A DNA stretch of 50,143 nt from Chara braunii. Its lineage: Eukaryota; Streptophyta; Charophyceae; Charales; Characeae. Made by a program: the position numbers and the translations under genes. The DNA lies in contig BFEA01000266.1 in NCBI GenBank assembly GCA_003427395.1, forward strand, positions 265,243-315,385, given 5' to 3'. How positions within the stretch are numbered: the stretch's first letter is position 1; each line of letters opens with the position of its first letter. Under the pieces are notes generated by a model. It had not been told where the DNA came from. It saw only the letters and a program-made list of their open reading frames with translations, and ran no database searches. This document shows, in pieces, positions 17,868 to 29,553 of the stretch.

Positions 17868-18356
17868 GATGGTAGTGGGATATGGATGGTAGTGCCGCAC
17901 CTATTCATAAGGTATGACTGAGTGAAGACAGCGCACGAGGAAACGGCGGCCCCCTTTGCCGTACGGATCACAGAGGCGACAATCGACAAAAACAAGTGGT
18001 ATTGGTCCAATATTCGTGACGATGTGAAATTCATCGTCGCGAACTGTCAAGTCTGCGCTGCTGACAAGGCGTCGATTCAGCCGTCAAAATCGATAGTGCC
18101 AACGGTAGTTGAACGGCCTTTCCAAAGGGTTAGCATGGATACTACCGATATTGTGGTACCGACTGGACCCAATAGCTGTGAATATTCAGTCCTACTCGTG
18201 TTCGTGGACCATTTTTCGAAATGGATCGAGGCATATCCCTGTCGTACGCGACACTCAGTCGAAATTGCACGATACGTCAATCAGTTTTTAGGGATGCACC
18301 AGGACACGGAGGAAATTTTGACTGATAATGGGGTAGAATTCAGGGGGGAAGCCTTG
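17868..18356 (+). pseudogene. Gypsy integrase N-terminal part (copy 2)
   Basis: Zinc-binding-like start (WMVVPHLFIRYD, in-frame TGA, VKTAHEE), then KWYWSNIRDDVKFIVANCQVC. The first His of the HHCC motif appears replaced. The catalytic core follows: VSMDTTDIVVP, FVDHFSKWIEAYP and ILTDNGVEF (two Asp of the DDE triad). The frame is cut at GEAL by element D copy 2 (18357). The corresponding part of copy 1 starts at DTTDIV. Confidence 0.88.
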
Positions 18357-18851
18357 CAACAGAAAAAGTTCCACGAGGAATGAAAGTCGAAAAAACATTC
18401 TATAAGAAAAAAATCCTTCATATTTATAAATTATCATTCCAATGTTCATCCAATTCCAAAATTTCCAGTTTTATTTGATAAGTTCCCGTCTAAATATACG
18501 TTTTCCCTTCCAACTACATCTATTTGTTCAAGATGGAATGTTTTAATAAGTTTTCATTCTACTACAACAAATATCTTCTGATTTAGATTGGATTAACCTA
18601 TTTATGATTGAAAATCCTTATTTAGAATGACAGTCCAATTGAAATATTTCATGAACTCATCCAGACTTTCATTCCATCTCTAACATCAAGTTCAAATAAG
18701 AAGGGATACACCATTCTTGGAATGAGAGTTTTCAAGTAAGATGGAAAATTTTAAAATTGGAATGACATTTTTTAAGATGGAAAGAAAATTTGAAATTAAG
18801 AATGTAATTTTATTATAGAATGATTATTTAATTCTGGGAAATTTTCTGTTG
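18357..18851 (-). mobile_element. Nested foldback element D, copy 2 (~495 bp), inverted
   Basis: Reverse complement of 17279-17810 over essentially its whole length. Termini CAACAGAAAAAGTTCCACGA and GAAATTTTCTGTTG. Comparison with copy 1 integrase shows the insertion point exactly: GCCTTG on the left and AGGAATCTG on the right, with an extra TG, consistent with a 2-bp TG duplication. Confidence 0.82.
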
Positions 18852-18853
18852 TG

Positions 18854-19657
18854 AGGAATCTGGTCGTACAGGGCGTCGCTATTTGGAACACCGCACCCCA
18901 CGTGTCGCAATCCAACGGGCTGGTAGAAAATGCCAATAGGGTGATAAAGACTGCGCTACGACGCAATATCGCAGCACGGGACCCCAAGCTCTGACCCGAT
19001 ATCATAGATCACATCTTGGCAGTCCATCGAGGAACACCCCACGAATCTACGGCCCTGAGCCCGTTTCAGTTAAGAACCAATAGCGTGGTTTGTGTTTCGA
19101 TACCGAGCCTCTCGGACGAATCTTCGTTGAACCGACGGCCCACAAGGGTCACGGTCCGAGACAAGGCCAAGCGACACCTGGAACTGATGGAGAGGTCCCG
19201 GCCCCGGTTAGCCCGAAAGTGCCAGAAAATGGCCGAGTTGGCCCACGACCGGCAGGTCCGTAGTTACGAGGCCCGAAACGGGAACACGGGTCCTCAGCCC
19301 CAGTACAAATTAGGGGACCTGGTGCAGGTAAGGAAATGTGCTTGCCAGGGTATGATAGCGCCACGATTCTTCGGGCGATTCCGAGTGGTCGAGCTTGGAC
19401 CGAACGGAGTGAACACCGTGCGCCTCGTGCCGGAGGTCTCGGGAAGCCGATCGGCGCGCCCGATCGTTCGCCACGTGTCTTACCTACGTCCCCTCCCTTC
19501 TTCCCCATCTCCTGCGCCATCTTTTTCTTCGGAGGAAGATGACGACTCTCTATCGCTATCTTCTTCCCCCGCATCTCTTGCCTTATCCCATACTCCGTCC
19601 CCACCACCATCGCCATGGGGTTTCTCACGGAGCGAGCCCTCGGCGACCATCTCTTAA
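18854..19657 (+). pseudogene. Gypsy integrase C-terminal part (copy 2)
   Basis: Continues the core with SNGLVENANRVIKTALRR (catalytic Glu), an in-frame TGA near 18992, then HRGTPHESTALSPFQLRTNS and the GPY-like domain (PQYKLGDLVQVRK, ELGPNGVNTVRL, RHVSYLRPLP). The Ser/Pro-rich tail is longer than in copy 1. The terminator used in copy 1 (TGA inside CCATGA) is TGG here, so the frame runs 13 further codons to TAA at 19655-19657 and overlaps ORF2 by ~43 nt. Confidence 0.88.
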
Positions 19658-20097
19658 CGCCACGAGGTTATATCTCAGCGATTCGGCAGGTTCGCCATCC
19701 ACGGTTCAATCTCGATCTTCTACGGCTGGCGCAAATTTTCTGTACTTCGGGAGTGTACGCGGCAGGCGAGTTCCGATTCGCGGGCAATCCGCAGGCGATC
19801 GTGCTAGCAGAAGCAGTAGCCATCCATCGGTGGTTTGCTCCGGGGATTAGCCACGTGTCCACGGTTGTCGGCTTCAGCGGAGACATCAGTACGGTCAATG
19901 CGCTATGGCATACGGCCATCCGGACGTCATGGAGGGAGTGGGCACAACAGCTGGCGACGGAGTGGAACCACTGTCTTACGCGCCACGGGGAGAATCTTTT
20001 CCCCACGGACGGCATCGAACTCAGTGGTATTCGGGCGTTCCAGCACGAGCCGGCGGTGGTGCTTCCTGAACTCATCCCCTTCCCCCGTCCTCAATGA
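19615..20097 (+). CDS. Gypsy extra ORF2, intact (160 aa)
   Basis: Unrecognised protein encoded between integrase and the 3' terminal region. Begins MGFLTERALGDHLL at the ATG corresponding to the ATGA overlap in copy 1. Shares SAIRQVRHPR, an Ala-rich region around 45-75, a hydrophobic VVGFSGDIS-like segment and an EWAQQLATEW-type helix with copy 1. Ends FPRPQ; its TGA overlaps the ATG of ORF3 (20094). Length equals that of the copy 1 frame. No transmembrane or signal sequence is obvious. Probably translated by reinitiation or from a subgenomic RNA, which is inference. Confidence 0.75.
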   Translation: MGFLTERALGDHLLTPRGYISAIRQVRHPRFNLDLLRLAQIFCTSGVYAAGEFRFAGNPQAIVLAEAVAIHRWFAPGISHVSTVVGFSGDISTVNALWHTAIRTSWREWAQQLATEWNHCLTRHGENLFPTDGIELSGIRAFQHEPAVVLPELIPFPRPQ

Positions 20098-21164
20098 ACC
20101 ATTCTCAACTTTCAACCTTCACCCTCCCATCCCTCTTTCCCACCTTCTGGCAGTCCGGAGTTTATCCTCACTTCTCCTTCTGTCTAAAACCGCTCGCTGT
20201 CCCCCTTCTGGATAAAAGGCAGTGGCGGTTGTGGTGCGAGCATTTCGTCGATCTTTCGGTGTGCCTGGTCGGAGTGAGGCTTACGTGGACAAGGGACGAG
20301 GAACATCGTGAGTGGGCCGAGTACGGATTATCCAAGCCTGGCGGACAGACGTAGAAGGCGATCTTCTTGGTTTTCTCTTTGGATCGGCACGGCCCTGCCA
20401 TCGTCACCTGATCGCGCAGGAGCTCACGGTCCCCCTTGCGCAGTTGGCTGACGATCTCCCCCTTGAGATCGTCTCGCAGAGTGACGAGAGCCCGGTCCCG
20501 CACGTCCTCATACGGACCTTGACGCCGTATCTTCAGTGGTCAGCGTGCCTAGAGGAGTCGGGAAGCGGACGCAGCCCGCCATCACACTGCAGCAGGATTA
20601 TCTGAGCCCACGGGAAATCGTCGATCTCGCCTTCTTCCAGGATCGAGCGGCCTCCGAAGACGAAGAGGTAGCAATCGAAGAAGAAAGCGTTGAAGAAGAA
20701 GAAGAAGCCGCAGGAGAGGACGAAGAGGAAGAAACCCTGGAGGAAGGCACAGTGAGCACAACGAAGGAGAGCATAGTGAGGAGGAGGAAGAAGACGAGGG
20801 CGAAGAAGGAGAGCTAGAGCTGGAAGAGTCTGAGTGGGAGATCTCGGCGGAGGAAGCGGCGCAGGCAGACACTCAGGTGGAAGACCCTGAGGCGGCGCGC
20901 AAGAGAGAGGAGATCGCAGTAAAAAAACGACAGTTGGAGTTCGCTAGCGGGACCAATCCGCAGATCGTCGATGATCCGGCCCGCGATCCCGAGCCGCCCA
21001 AGCCCGAAGATGGGGACCCAGCTGCCAAGACTTCGAGCGCACCGGCCAGGCGGCGAAGAAGTCGATCCCCCTCCCCCTCCGCCTCCGACCGTCCATCAGT
21101 TCGAGCCCGTACTGATGTTAGCCATCGGGCTTCGTCCCCGGTCGTTATCCCGCCGTCCCCTTGA
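20094..21164 (+). pseudogene. Gypsy extra ORF3, copy 2: acidic/RS-like protein, frameshifted
   Basis: Starts MNHSQLSTFTLPS at an ATG overlapping the ORF2 stop. N-terminal block PTFWQSG and CLKPLAVPLLD as in copy 1. At least two frameshifts (around 20310-20340 and 20540-20600, possibly more in the Glu-rich codons 20640-20830). Central AWRTDVEGD and DDLPLEIVSQ, then a Glu-rich stretch, a KREEIAVKKRQLEF helix, DPARDPEPPKPED and an Arg/Ser tail (ARRRRSRSPSPSASDRPS). The domain order is the same as in copy 1. The 3' end overlaps ORF4 by 51 nt. Confidence 0.72.
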
Positions 21165-21558
21165 TCATCTCACCCTCCGCCAAATCACCACCCGTGTCAC
21201 CTTCCCCCGTAACCCCTTCCCCATCGATACCTTCCGATTCTTCTACACTACTCGCCTCGTCGTTACGGTCCACCCCCATCCCTCAACCCGATGCGCCCTC
21301 CCCGAGTTCTACCTCCATACCCTTCTCCTTAGTGCCGCGTGGCGAGGCCACAATATGATCGAGGTTTATTGCATGATTACGGGGATTATCCCCGCATGCG
21401 AAAACCACGATCATTTTCGTGTGGCACTCTTCCGCACCTTTACCACCCTGTATTCCGACTACCTCACCTCCCTCCCGCACACTGGTAATCGCTTCCCCCA
21501 TTTCCACCGGATCGTTCGTTACCAGGAGCTCCCGGAAACAGTAGCCCAGGTGGAATGA
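21114..21558 (+). CDS. Gypsy extra ORF4, intact (~147 aa)
   Basis: Unrecognised protein. The ATG at 21114 is the position-equivalent of the copy 1 ATG at 7854, inside the end of ORF3. The frame is also open upstream to 20971, but homology begins here. Conserved: SLSRRPLDHLTLRQ, RFFYTTRLV, VYCMITGIIPACENHDHFR and RFPHFHRIVRY. Not strongly hydrophobic at the N-terminus and no catalytic motif recognised. Ends 21558, about 200 bp before the conserved 3' region. Confidence 0.7.
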
Positions 21559-23165
21559 TTCTTACCCCCACTTCCGATTAACCCCCCCCCTCGCCATGCC
21601 CCCATGTACCGTCTCCCCTTCCCCCTTCTTGGTGGACACTGATGATTGGTGATTGGTGGATTAATGTGCGTGCCACAGCGATGCCACGAATAATCCCCTC
21701 CTTGGATTGATGAGAGTCCTCCTAAGGAATTTGTAGGACAGAGCTTGCATGCCACATTGGATGACATCCACACTCTTTCACACGGTAAGTGGCCATGCGG
21801 AAAGCTCCGCGCGTCGGTCGATTAGAGAGATCGACACGTGTCAAGATTCAAGCAAGCAAGAGCTTGCTTAAGATTGGAACCCCCTGGGCGTCACATATGT
21901 GACGAACCGATTTCTGCACCGCACGATTTTCAGCGCAATAGCGACGAGGGGTCCTAAGTTGGGAAGGATGGGCCGATTACGGGAGATTGGGATGCATTGG
22001 ATGGGAAATTGCATCGGTGTCCTCGCTTCTTCATCCTTTTTCGTCGTCTTTTCGAATGGTTGGGTTCGGTCCCGAGTGAGCCCCAGGACGATCGATTGGT
22101 TGATTGGTTGTATGAGTAGCGCGCAACCATGCGCGCGATTAATAAATGCTGACGTCGCTTCTTTTGTTTCGGTTTCGGACTTTTTAGGTGCGGTAATCGC
22201 GCGGGAATTTTGCTTCGTTCTTTTTGAAATTTCTTTTTGAATTCTTTTTCGAATCTTGTCGAGCCACTATGACTCTTGGAATTTCGAACTTTCTTTTCAG
22301 GATTTGTGTTTTTCGTTGTTTCTGCATTAGACATGAATTTAGAAATTTTGCAATTAGGATTTTTCCTTGCCTCGCAGCGCTTTTTGCTTGCGCGCTTCTC
22401 TGTGCGGTTGCAATGGAACTTTGATTAGTCGGCGCCTTTAATCATGTGTGTAACTGTAATTTTGGGCGGGCGTCATTGTTACTGTATCCTTTCTTCTTGT
22501 GCTTCATCTTTCCCGCTCTCGCTTTTTCTTGTTGTGTTTAGCCAGCCCGCGGACTGCATACCCTGATCGATGCGTGGAGCGAGGCTACGTCCCCCACGCC
22601 GTGGTCTGACCATGCAGAACGTAGGCGATCCCTCTCCTAATCTTCTTTCTAAGTCCTTGTAATTCCGTGTTCTTCGCGCATGTATGCACGCTATAAATTT
22701 CGGTTGTGCGATTAGATAGCTCTCTTAACCAGCTAGTGGAAGCTCGGGGTAGCGCGATCACTGAGGGTCGGTTCACGAGCGAAGTAAGAGGTGAGTTGAA
22801 GTGGGAGTCGGGCGACCCGACGAGCTGGTGGCAAACGCGCGGGGTTGACGCGGGCCACGACGGACTGTAGGCGCGGGCGAACCTGACGGGTGCTGGAGGA
22901 CTAAGCGGGGTGATGATTTCATGGGTTGGTGCGCGACGACGAACTGTCCACATCGGAGAGAGAGAGAAAGGAAGAGGGAACTGAGGTTGATGGACGTGGA
23001 TTTGCTGTTTCTTTTGTCGTTTCCCCCTTTTTGCTTTTGTATATAAATGTTGATCTCGGTTCGGGGCGATTCGCCCGTTCTCTTTTGTTTTTCGAAATCT
23101 TGACTTGGTTTCGGCCCACACTCGTTTTTGTGATTTCAATCTCGGATGTTGTGTGTTATGCTGAA
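21559..23165 (+). mobile_element. 3' terminal region (putative LTR) of Gypsy copy 2
   Basis: Conserved with 8354-9660 (TTGGATTGA, GGATGACATCCACACTC, GAGCTTGCTTAAGATTGGAA, CATATGTGACGAACC, CGATGCGTGGAGCGAGGC, the TATA box, CACTGAGGGTCGG). A plausible start is the TG near 21750. Divergence between the two copies is substantial, so they are separate old insertions rather than the two LTRs of one element. Confidence 0.6.
22692..22697 (+). promoter_or_regulatory. TATA box in the putative LTR, copy 2
   Basis: CGCTATAAATTTCGG, positional equivalent of 9242-9247. Confidence 0.6.
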
Positions 23166-23200
23166 TGAATGGATGAATGGATGAATGGATGAATGGATAA
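23164..23200. repeat. (GAATGGAT)n tandem repeat
   Basis: Four to five 8-bp units at the end of the Gypsy copy 2 terminal region. Confidence 0.85.
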
Positions 23201-24110
23201 CGGTGTTTTCGTTAAAAATGAAATGTTTTGTAAAAAGTGAACATAATGAAATTAACAAATTTGTCAGAACAAAAGTAAATTTAACAACAAGAGCAGAGGA
23301 TTTTAGCATCTTATTGACAAATATTGTATAATCAAGTATTGAAAAGAAAATTGTATATCCGCATCAATACAAGTTTCATTAGTCAACTATCCATGATTCT
23401 ATTTTTAAAGAAAGCCGTATATCTGCATCAATACAAGTTTCATGAGTTACCTATTGTATATTATCCCAACCTTTCATAACATGAATACATCCATTCTATC
23501 ACAAAATCCAAGAAGTCATATTCAATTTATTATATTAATTATAATACCAAGCTTACACAACATGGACACATATTGCAAAACGTGAGACTCGGTGAGTGTC
23601 GGATCAAGTTGAACTTGACAATATTTCAATTAGTTCGGAATCTGATGTTCCTTGAACTTAAAGGCTTACATGAAAGAACAGAAAAACCTTGCATGTGACC
23701 TTAGGAGAAAATTTAAAGATCTGTTAATATTTGACAGCAAAGTGCACCGGAGACTCCAAAAACACGTACAAAAATACTGCTTAACTACAACAACACAATT
23801 AAATGAAAACACGTGCAAAAGTTCAACATTAAAAACAATTTGAAAGCAGTGTCGCTCATAAACTATTAAAACACAAACCTTAGTTCGAATCCGGCAGAAC
23901 TCGGATAACCAAATTACTCTATATTAATGCAAGATTGGGCTATTCGAACTTAGATGATGTCTCAAGGCCATTGACCGAGTAAGAGGGGAAAAAAAAGAAA
24001 ATACAAAGCACAAATGACATTTCGAAAATAGGCAAAACAAGCCTAGTAACTAGATCGACTATAGGGATAAACTAATGCGATCAAGACAACATTTCAGTCT
24101 GTCGTTGTAT
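23201..24110. other. AT-rich interval, no gene seen
   Basis: Contains two related strings (ATATCCGCATCAATACAAGT at ~23356 and ATATCTGCATCAATACAAGT at ~23418), a ~60-bp direct repeat. No ORF with protein-like composition; a short plus-strand frame at 23652-23843 is Lys/Thr-rich and unconvincing. Confidence 0.5.
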
Positions 24111-24117
24111 AAGTTGT

Positions 24118-24708
24118 CTAATCTTCTACAATGATGGTATCTGTTTGTCCATCAAACGCCGGTGCCTTGTACTCTATATAACTTTCTATTACTTCATATT
24201 CGCGCAGTAGGAGAATTCGCAAATATTTAATGGTCGTGTCCACAAACCCATCCATGAGTGTTTTGAGTGATGGTTGCTCCATGATCCTCCTTCGGAATTC
24301 TTGTCGTCGTCGTTCATCGATGTTGTCTGCATTAGAAACACTTACACTTGCAGAATAATCATTATAAATAAAGAAAGATACTTTGCACCGACCTTGAACA
24401 ATTGCCGCTGCACAAAACAAGGTCATCACATTGAAATTGTTGTGGAAGAATTTGACTGCTGAATAATAGAATTCCAAAAAGGGTGCGAGCACTTCTCGTG
24501 GGTATGTTCTCGTTCCACAACACCTCCGACCACAAATATACAGCGACTCTCGAGGAGAATGTCCCCAGTCTTCCGGTGGAGCATCCACACCTCTAACACT
24601 GAGTACTGCACTGTCAAAGATTACTTCAGATGTGAAGAAAACTGGACCCATATCATGCCATATATTTCTTCCCCACACCATGTTACTTGGCGGCCATCCA
24701 GTCGTCAC
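24118..24708 (-). CDS. Unrecognised ORF, 196 aa
   Basis: Protein-like composition without a family I recognise. Features: GRNIWHDMGPVFFTSE, a segment with several Cys (ICGRRCCGTRTYPREVL), FYYSAVKFFHNNFNVMT, a charged ERRRQEFRRRI helix and an acidic C-terminus (TIIVED). It starts about 150 bp downstream of the end of the minus-strand pseudogene at 24860-27825 and in the same orientation, so it may be a later exon or second ORF of the same element. The proposed ATG is simply the first in frame. Confidence 0.45.
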   Translation of the reverse strand: MTTGWPPSNMVWGRNIWHDMGPVFFTSEVIFDSAVLSVRGVDAPPEDWGHSPRESLYICGRRCCGTRTYPREVLAPFLEFYYSAVKFFHNNFNVMTLFCAAAIVQGRCKVSFFIYNDYSASVSVSNADNIDERRRQEFRRRIMEQPSLKTLMDGFVDTTIKYLRILLLREYEVIESYIEYKAPAFDGQTDTIIVED

Positions 24709-24859
24709 AAATGGTTGAACAATTTTGCAACATATGAAAATACAGTTTAAATATATATAAATGAAAGTTCAATGACAACTAAATAACGTACTAATACGTG
24801 TAAAGAAATACGATTAGCTCTTCTTCAAAACCCATTGAAAACCTACTGATCTTCATTAT

Positions 24860-27825
24860 CGGGAAGTGAAAGGCATACCAAGGCCTTCTCTCTGACCGAT
24901 TTTGGAATGTGCACTCCATTTTCTAAATGCAATGTCTTTGATGTCCAACTCCACACAACACAGTCTACATGTTGCCACTGCTGTGATGTTGTGTTGTCTT
25001 TCTTCCACGTCTTCTTCCATGCGTTCGAATATTACACAGAAAGACGTTTAGCAATAGGTTGTGGCACCCAATATTCAATAAGAATATGATTGAAAGTTGA
25101 CGACTTCATATCGTTATCTACATCGGAAATGACTCTACCCATCCATACAGGAACTCCCTCATCGATATGATCTTGGGAAGGTCGCAAGAGAGCGAATTGG
25201 CATTTTTCAATATCCACAACTGGGTTGAGCTCCGCCTTTGGACGCTCATTGGCCAGTCCAACGAACAACGACTCCTTATTCTCATTGCTCTTCAAGAGGA
25301 AGGCAATATCAATATCATCTAGATCATCCTTCTTAATTTTGTCTTATAAGGGCCAGAAGTCAGCCTTGAGTGAAGTTTTCGCAAACCCAAACCCGTAATG
25401 CTCCTCGACTGTCTCGAGGAAAGTTTTCCAGTGTGAAAGAGCACTCTCCTTTGAGAAGCTAACCTCATCTTTCATTCCCAACCACTCGTGTCGCTTGTTC
25501 TCCAACCACCCAACAAACGTCTTCACACCGTCAATTCCCGATTCGAAATCCGAATTCCTATCTTTAGTAGGCAGAGAAACTGACAGCGGAACAGGTGATG
25601 GCACGAATGACCATTCGGGTCCAGCATATGCTTTGTTTCCATCTCGTTTAAAGCAACATACTGGAGCAGACCCTTCAGGAGAAGTGCAATACTCTTTTCA
25701 CTGGAACACAGGATTGTCATCCTGCATATAAAACCTAAATGCATATGGACGAGTATGACCGGTCAGTCTCTTGACCAGGAAGGGCTTAATAGCAGCTCGC
25801 TAATCAGCAATTTCATCCATGAATGTGCATGATGGACGTTCTTTTATAGATCTGGCAACGAGCTTGAAGAGGTCGAGCATGGTATATGCATCGTGCATTT
25901 TCAATTTGCGAGAGAAATGACTGAAAGTGGCATCAACGTCCGTATGTGTGTCCCACTAACATAAAACCGAATTCGACTTCTTTGAAAAAACCAAATTTCA
26001 CCAAAGCTGCAGCGAGTGCCAAAACGTATCTGTTTTTGTTTTCTCTCCAACAGTTGTCAGCTTGTATCCTCAGTTTAGGAAGCAAGTCACTCGTCGCCTG
26101 GATGTCACGAAGAACTTTCATAATGCATGACACTACAGCATTAAAATCATGTGGATAGCAAGGGTACCATGTGTGAACATGAACCGATGGTGAGCGGCCG
26201 TGTGCAATAATAGCTGTTAGATTCGTTTTCAACATCGGAATATTTGTGAATGCCTTCAATTTGTTCTCTCCGCCAAAGTGTGAAATGTTGGTCTTGCTTT
26301 GGTCCATGTCGTCAATTATGATGCACAAACTGTTGGAACCCAGTCTCTTCGACTCATCCTTCCACACCTCATACGCAGCACAATGTTGGAGCTGCAAGTC
26401 CAAGTGTTTCTTGCGTAACGAAACAAAGTACTCACGCATACGCACGAACTTTGCGGAATTGATAGATTCTTTGTATTCAACACTTTTCTCGCATTTCGCA
26501 AAGTTTTGATCAATGTCATGGAATTTCACATGTTAGAACTGCGTTCTCCACATGTTGTAAAAAACTTAGAAAGAAACACAAGGAGCACTCATGTTGTCGA
26601 ATTGCGATTTTAGCAACTTATAAATATCAACCTTGTTATAGCAAGCAGGCAATCTCAACACCACTCTTGATTCCCCCTCTTTGATCTTCATGTCATTGGG
26701 CATGGAATCTCCGTTGTCTCGCACGAAGGAGCTTAGTTTCCCGTACATCGTCGCATATGTTGTTGATGTGCGTCTGAGTCCAGTTTTGCCATGCTCCGAC
26801 ATATTGTAGCCTTTTGACAAAGTCATCCTTTTTTTGAGAAATGTATTCCTACATACACCCAGTGTGAAACACCAAGCACTAATGCACACCTTTCGTCTCC
26901 CCACAAGAGGTTGAACAATCTCCTTTTCATCTTCTATGGAGGTGAACCTCTTCAACGTTTCAACCCACCACGCATCCCTGCTCTGCTGGTTCTTAGAGTA
27001 GTATACGCTCCGGACAGTTTTGATGTCGTCCAGGGTCATTTGAGTTCAACACTCTCGCTTACAGCAAACATGCCCACACACACTCGCCAGTACTTTTTTG
27101 GTGAGTTTTCTATGAACTGATTGCAGAATCTTCTTTGACCGCGGCATTCTGAGACGAAAAGTATAAGGACGCTTCTCTAAGGACAGACGTTTTGGAAAAA
27201 TGTCATCGAAATCAGAGATCACGTCACAATTCTCATCGTCATTTCAACAACAGTGGTCACTGTTCCGGTCAGCGTACGTTTGCGGAAGATCGGTTTTATC
27301 TGGAGAACTATCAGCACTAGACGACACCGAAGCACTTGAATCTGAACCACCTTCTTCACTCTCACCTAACAGAAGACCTGTGTACTCGAAATCTCGAAGT
27401 GAACTCCTCGGCACCCATACAACACGATCTACATCGGATGCGTTGTTGTCAGTAGAGGAGGCCTTACCCTCCTTACCTTCAGCACTCTCTGCATCATAGG
27501 TTCGAACCGGGCATCGAAGGACGGGATACGCACTTTCACATGTAATGTCCGCACACGCAATATTTCGTGACCTCTTACGAGCAGGAGATTCGGAAGCATT
27601 ATCGACATGCTCGTGACCACTTCGAACATCTTGTGAACACATTGGCAGGTGCGGTGGAGGAAAATCCTCATTGAGCATTGTATTAAATGCCACACAGTCC
27701 ATGCTTTCCAAGGTTGTGTTGCAAGCTTGCCGTGGCATAGCATGCACACGACAAGCCATGCACGAGACGTGTCTGTGACAACAAAACAGCGGACCATTGT
27801 CAAATGAAATGGAGCAGACAACCAT
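24860..27825 (-). pseudogene. Decayed transposon-type gene, DUF7869-like core
   Basis: One reading path can be followed for ~2.9 kb on the minus strand. N-terminal Cys-rich and Ser/Glu-rich part (27825-27244); Cys block CGHVCCKREC (~27060); SAWCFTLGVCRNTFLKKR (~26870), the small helical segment before the core; then IIIDDMDQSKT (~26310), HTWYPCYPHDFN, QADNCWRENKNR (~26045) and LVGHTYGR (~25940). The D, DNC and ENKNR and GHT series is what I remember of DUF7869 proteins, common in protists and algae and perhaps an RNase H-like transposase fold (inference). C-terminal VPVWMGRVISD. In-frame TGA, TAA and TAG stops and a frameshift at GHTY show it is dead. Confidence 0.6.
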
Positions 27826-28650
27826 CCCTACGCAATAGCGAGAAACACAGCCCTATAAATGACCCTGAGAAACACAGCCCTACACTGAACGGAGGGGAAC
27901 AGGAAATATTGGAGAGAGGATAACACACGACCGTGGAATCTGGGTAGCAATCCAGTCATCAGGCCCAATCCGTGTCAAAGGCGCAATACACGTGAAAGAG
28001 TCTGTCCAAGTCGGAGATCGAACGACAGTGGTCAGCGTAGCACGTGTCGAGTCGGGGCACCAGCAACCGGAAACACAGCGTGCAACAGCATTGAAAAGGA
28101 GGAGATCTTGACGAGCAACAGGAAACGCAGCACATGTCACGTCGGGCACCAGCTTCGGAAAGGCAGAGACCACGGCGTGCAAAACCCAGCGGGCACCAAC
28201 AGCGGAACGAAGAAGACTCTGGCGCGCAGCACACAGCTTGGCACGAGGGCATTGATAGGAAAGATTCTATATTACTCCAGGAACTACAGCGACTGGACAC
28301 GCGTGGTAATCACCACCCACGCAGAGCGGGCAGGAAAACTGTCACGAGTGAGCAGGAATACCATCGTGGCAACGCGACCGTACCATCGTGGCAAAGCGAC
28401 CGCCTCGCCCAACACGGAATGGTCCCCCATCTTGATTCCCGGCACGTGTGGTACTCACCACCCACGAAGAGCGGGCAGGAAAACTGCCACGAGTGAGCAG
28501 GAAAACCATCGTGGCAACGCGACCGCCTCGCCCAACGCGGAAGGGTCCCCCGTCTTGATTCCCGGGTACCAGACTCCGAGGATTCAAAGCAAAATTTGTG
28601 CAGAGTTCGTTCTACGGGGCACGACGGGTTACTAGACAGCTAGGCTAAGA
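27826..28650. repeat. Degenerate tandem sequence; two ~145-bp units
   Basis: CACGCGTGGTAATCACCACC to CTTGATTCCCGG (28298-28441) recurs at 28443-28564 with ~20 bp missing. Shared GAGCGGGCAGGAAAACTG and ACCATCGTGGCAACGCGACC. Upstream, GAGAAACACAGCCCTA is duplicated at 27839 and 27866. No gene. Confidence 0.65.
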
Positions 28651-28855
28651 AGGCAAACGACTGCGGCAATGCCAATGTGGCGCCTAACACGACAGGAGCT
28701 CCATTGTATATTACAAGGAGGGGGTCGTCGCGCAATCTTGCAATAAGCAGTCAGTGCTACAAGAGACAAAAGACAGTCACCCGGAAACTATGTTCCGCTG
28801 GCGCAACTCGCACTAAACTCTGTGCAAGTCGAAACGTAGGTGGGGGTCGTAGCGA
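28651..28855. other. Short non-coding spacer
   Basis: No repeat unit and no protein-like frame seen. Confidence 0.4.
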
Positions 28856-28857
28856 AA

Positions 28858-29460
28858 AAGAGCAGGGTGTTCGACACGACCGTGATGGTGTTCGACACGA
28901 CCAAGAGCGCGTTTGACCGTGGCGGACACGGCGACCACCGTGCTCGGCACGACGGCCACCGTGTCCGACCCGACGACCATCGTGCCGGACACGACGACCA
29001 TCGTCGACGATCGTGTCGAACACGAAGACGGTCGTGCTCGATACAATGGTGGTCGTGTTCGACAATACGACGGCCGTGTTCGACACGACGTCGGTCACGA
29101 CGACGGCCGTGCACGACAACGAGCCGGACACGACGACGAGCGTGTTCGACACGAACGGCCGTGTTCGACCCGACAACGATCGTGTTCGACACGACAACCA
29201 GAGTGTTCGACACGACAAGGATCGTGTTCGACACGACGACCATCATGTTCAACACGATGATGACCGTGTCGGACACGACGACCATCGTGTTTGACACGAC
29301 GACCAGCGTGTCGGACACGACAACGATCGTGTTCAACATGACGACCAGCGCGTCGGACACGACAACGATCGTGTTCAACACGACGACTATTGTGTTCGAC
29401 ACGACAACGACCGTGTCGACCATCGTGTTCGACACGACGACGACTGCAGTGAAAGTGTTC
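28858..29460. repeat. Satellite of the CGTGTTCGACACGAC type
   Basis: Some 25-30 degenerate units of ~15-30 bp based on ATCGTGTTCGACACGACGAC. The core GTGTTCGACAC is nearly self-complementary. The same core fills 30290-31990 and recurs at 33660-34110 and inside the ORF at 39212. All frames are open by chance because the unit lacks stops. Confidence 0.88.
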
Positions 29461-29534
29461 GAGAAAACTTATTGACGTCACCGATAAACCAGCACTGGAC
29501 ACGGTCGTCCACGGAGGTTTTTCTCTTTCTTTCG

Positions 29535-29553
29535 CGGGGGGGGGGGGGGGGGG
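29535..29553. repeat. Poly-G run
   Basis: About 19 consecutive G, G-quadruplex prone. Confidence 0.85.

Noticed and set aside
22572-22585. MITE end (GGAGCGAGGC) inside the Gypsy copy 2 terminal region
   Set aside because: Copy 1 has the homologous GGAGTGTGGC in the same context, so it is retrotransposon sequence and not an insertion.
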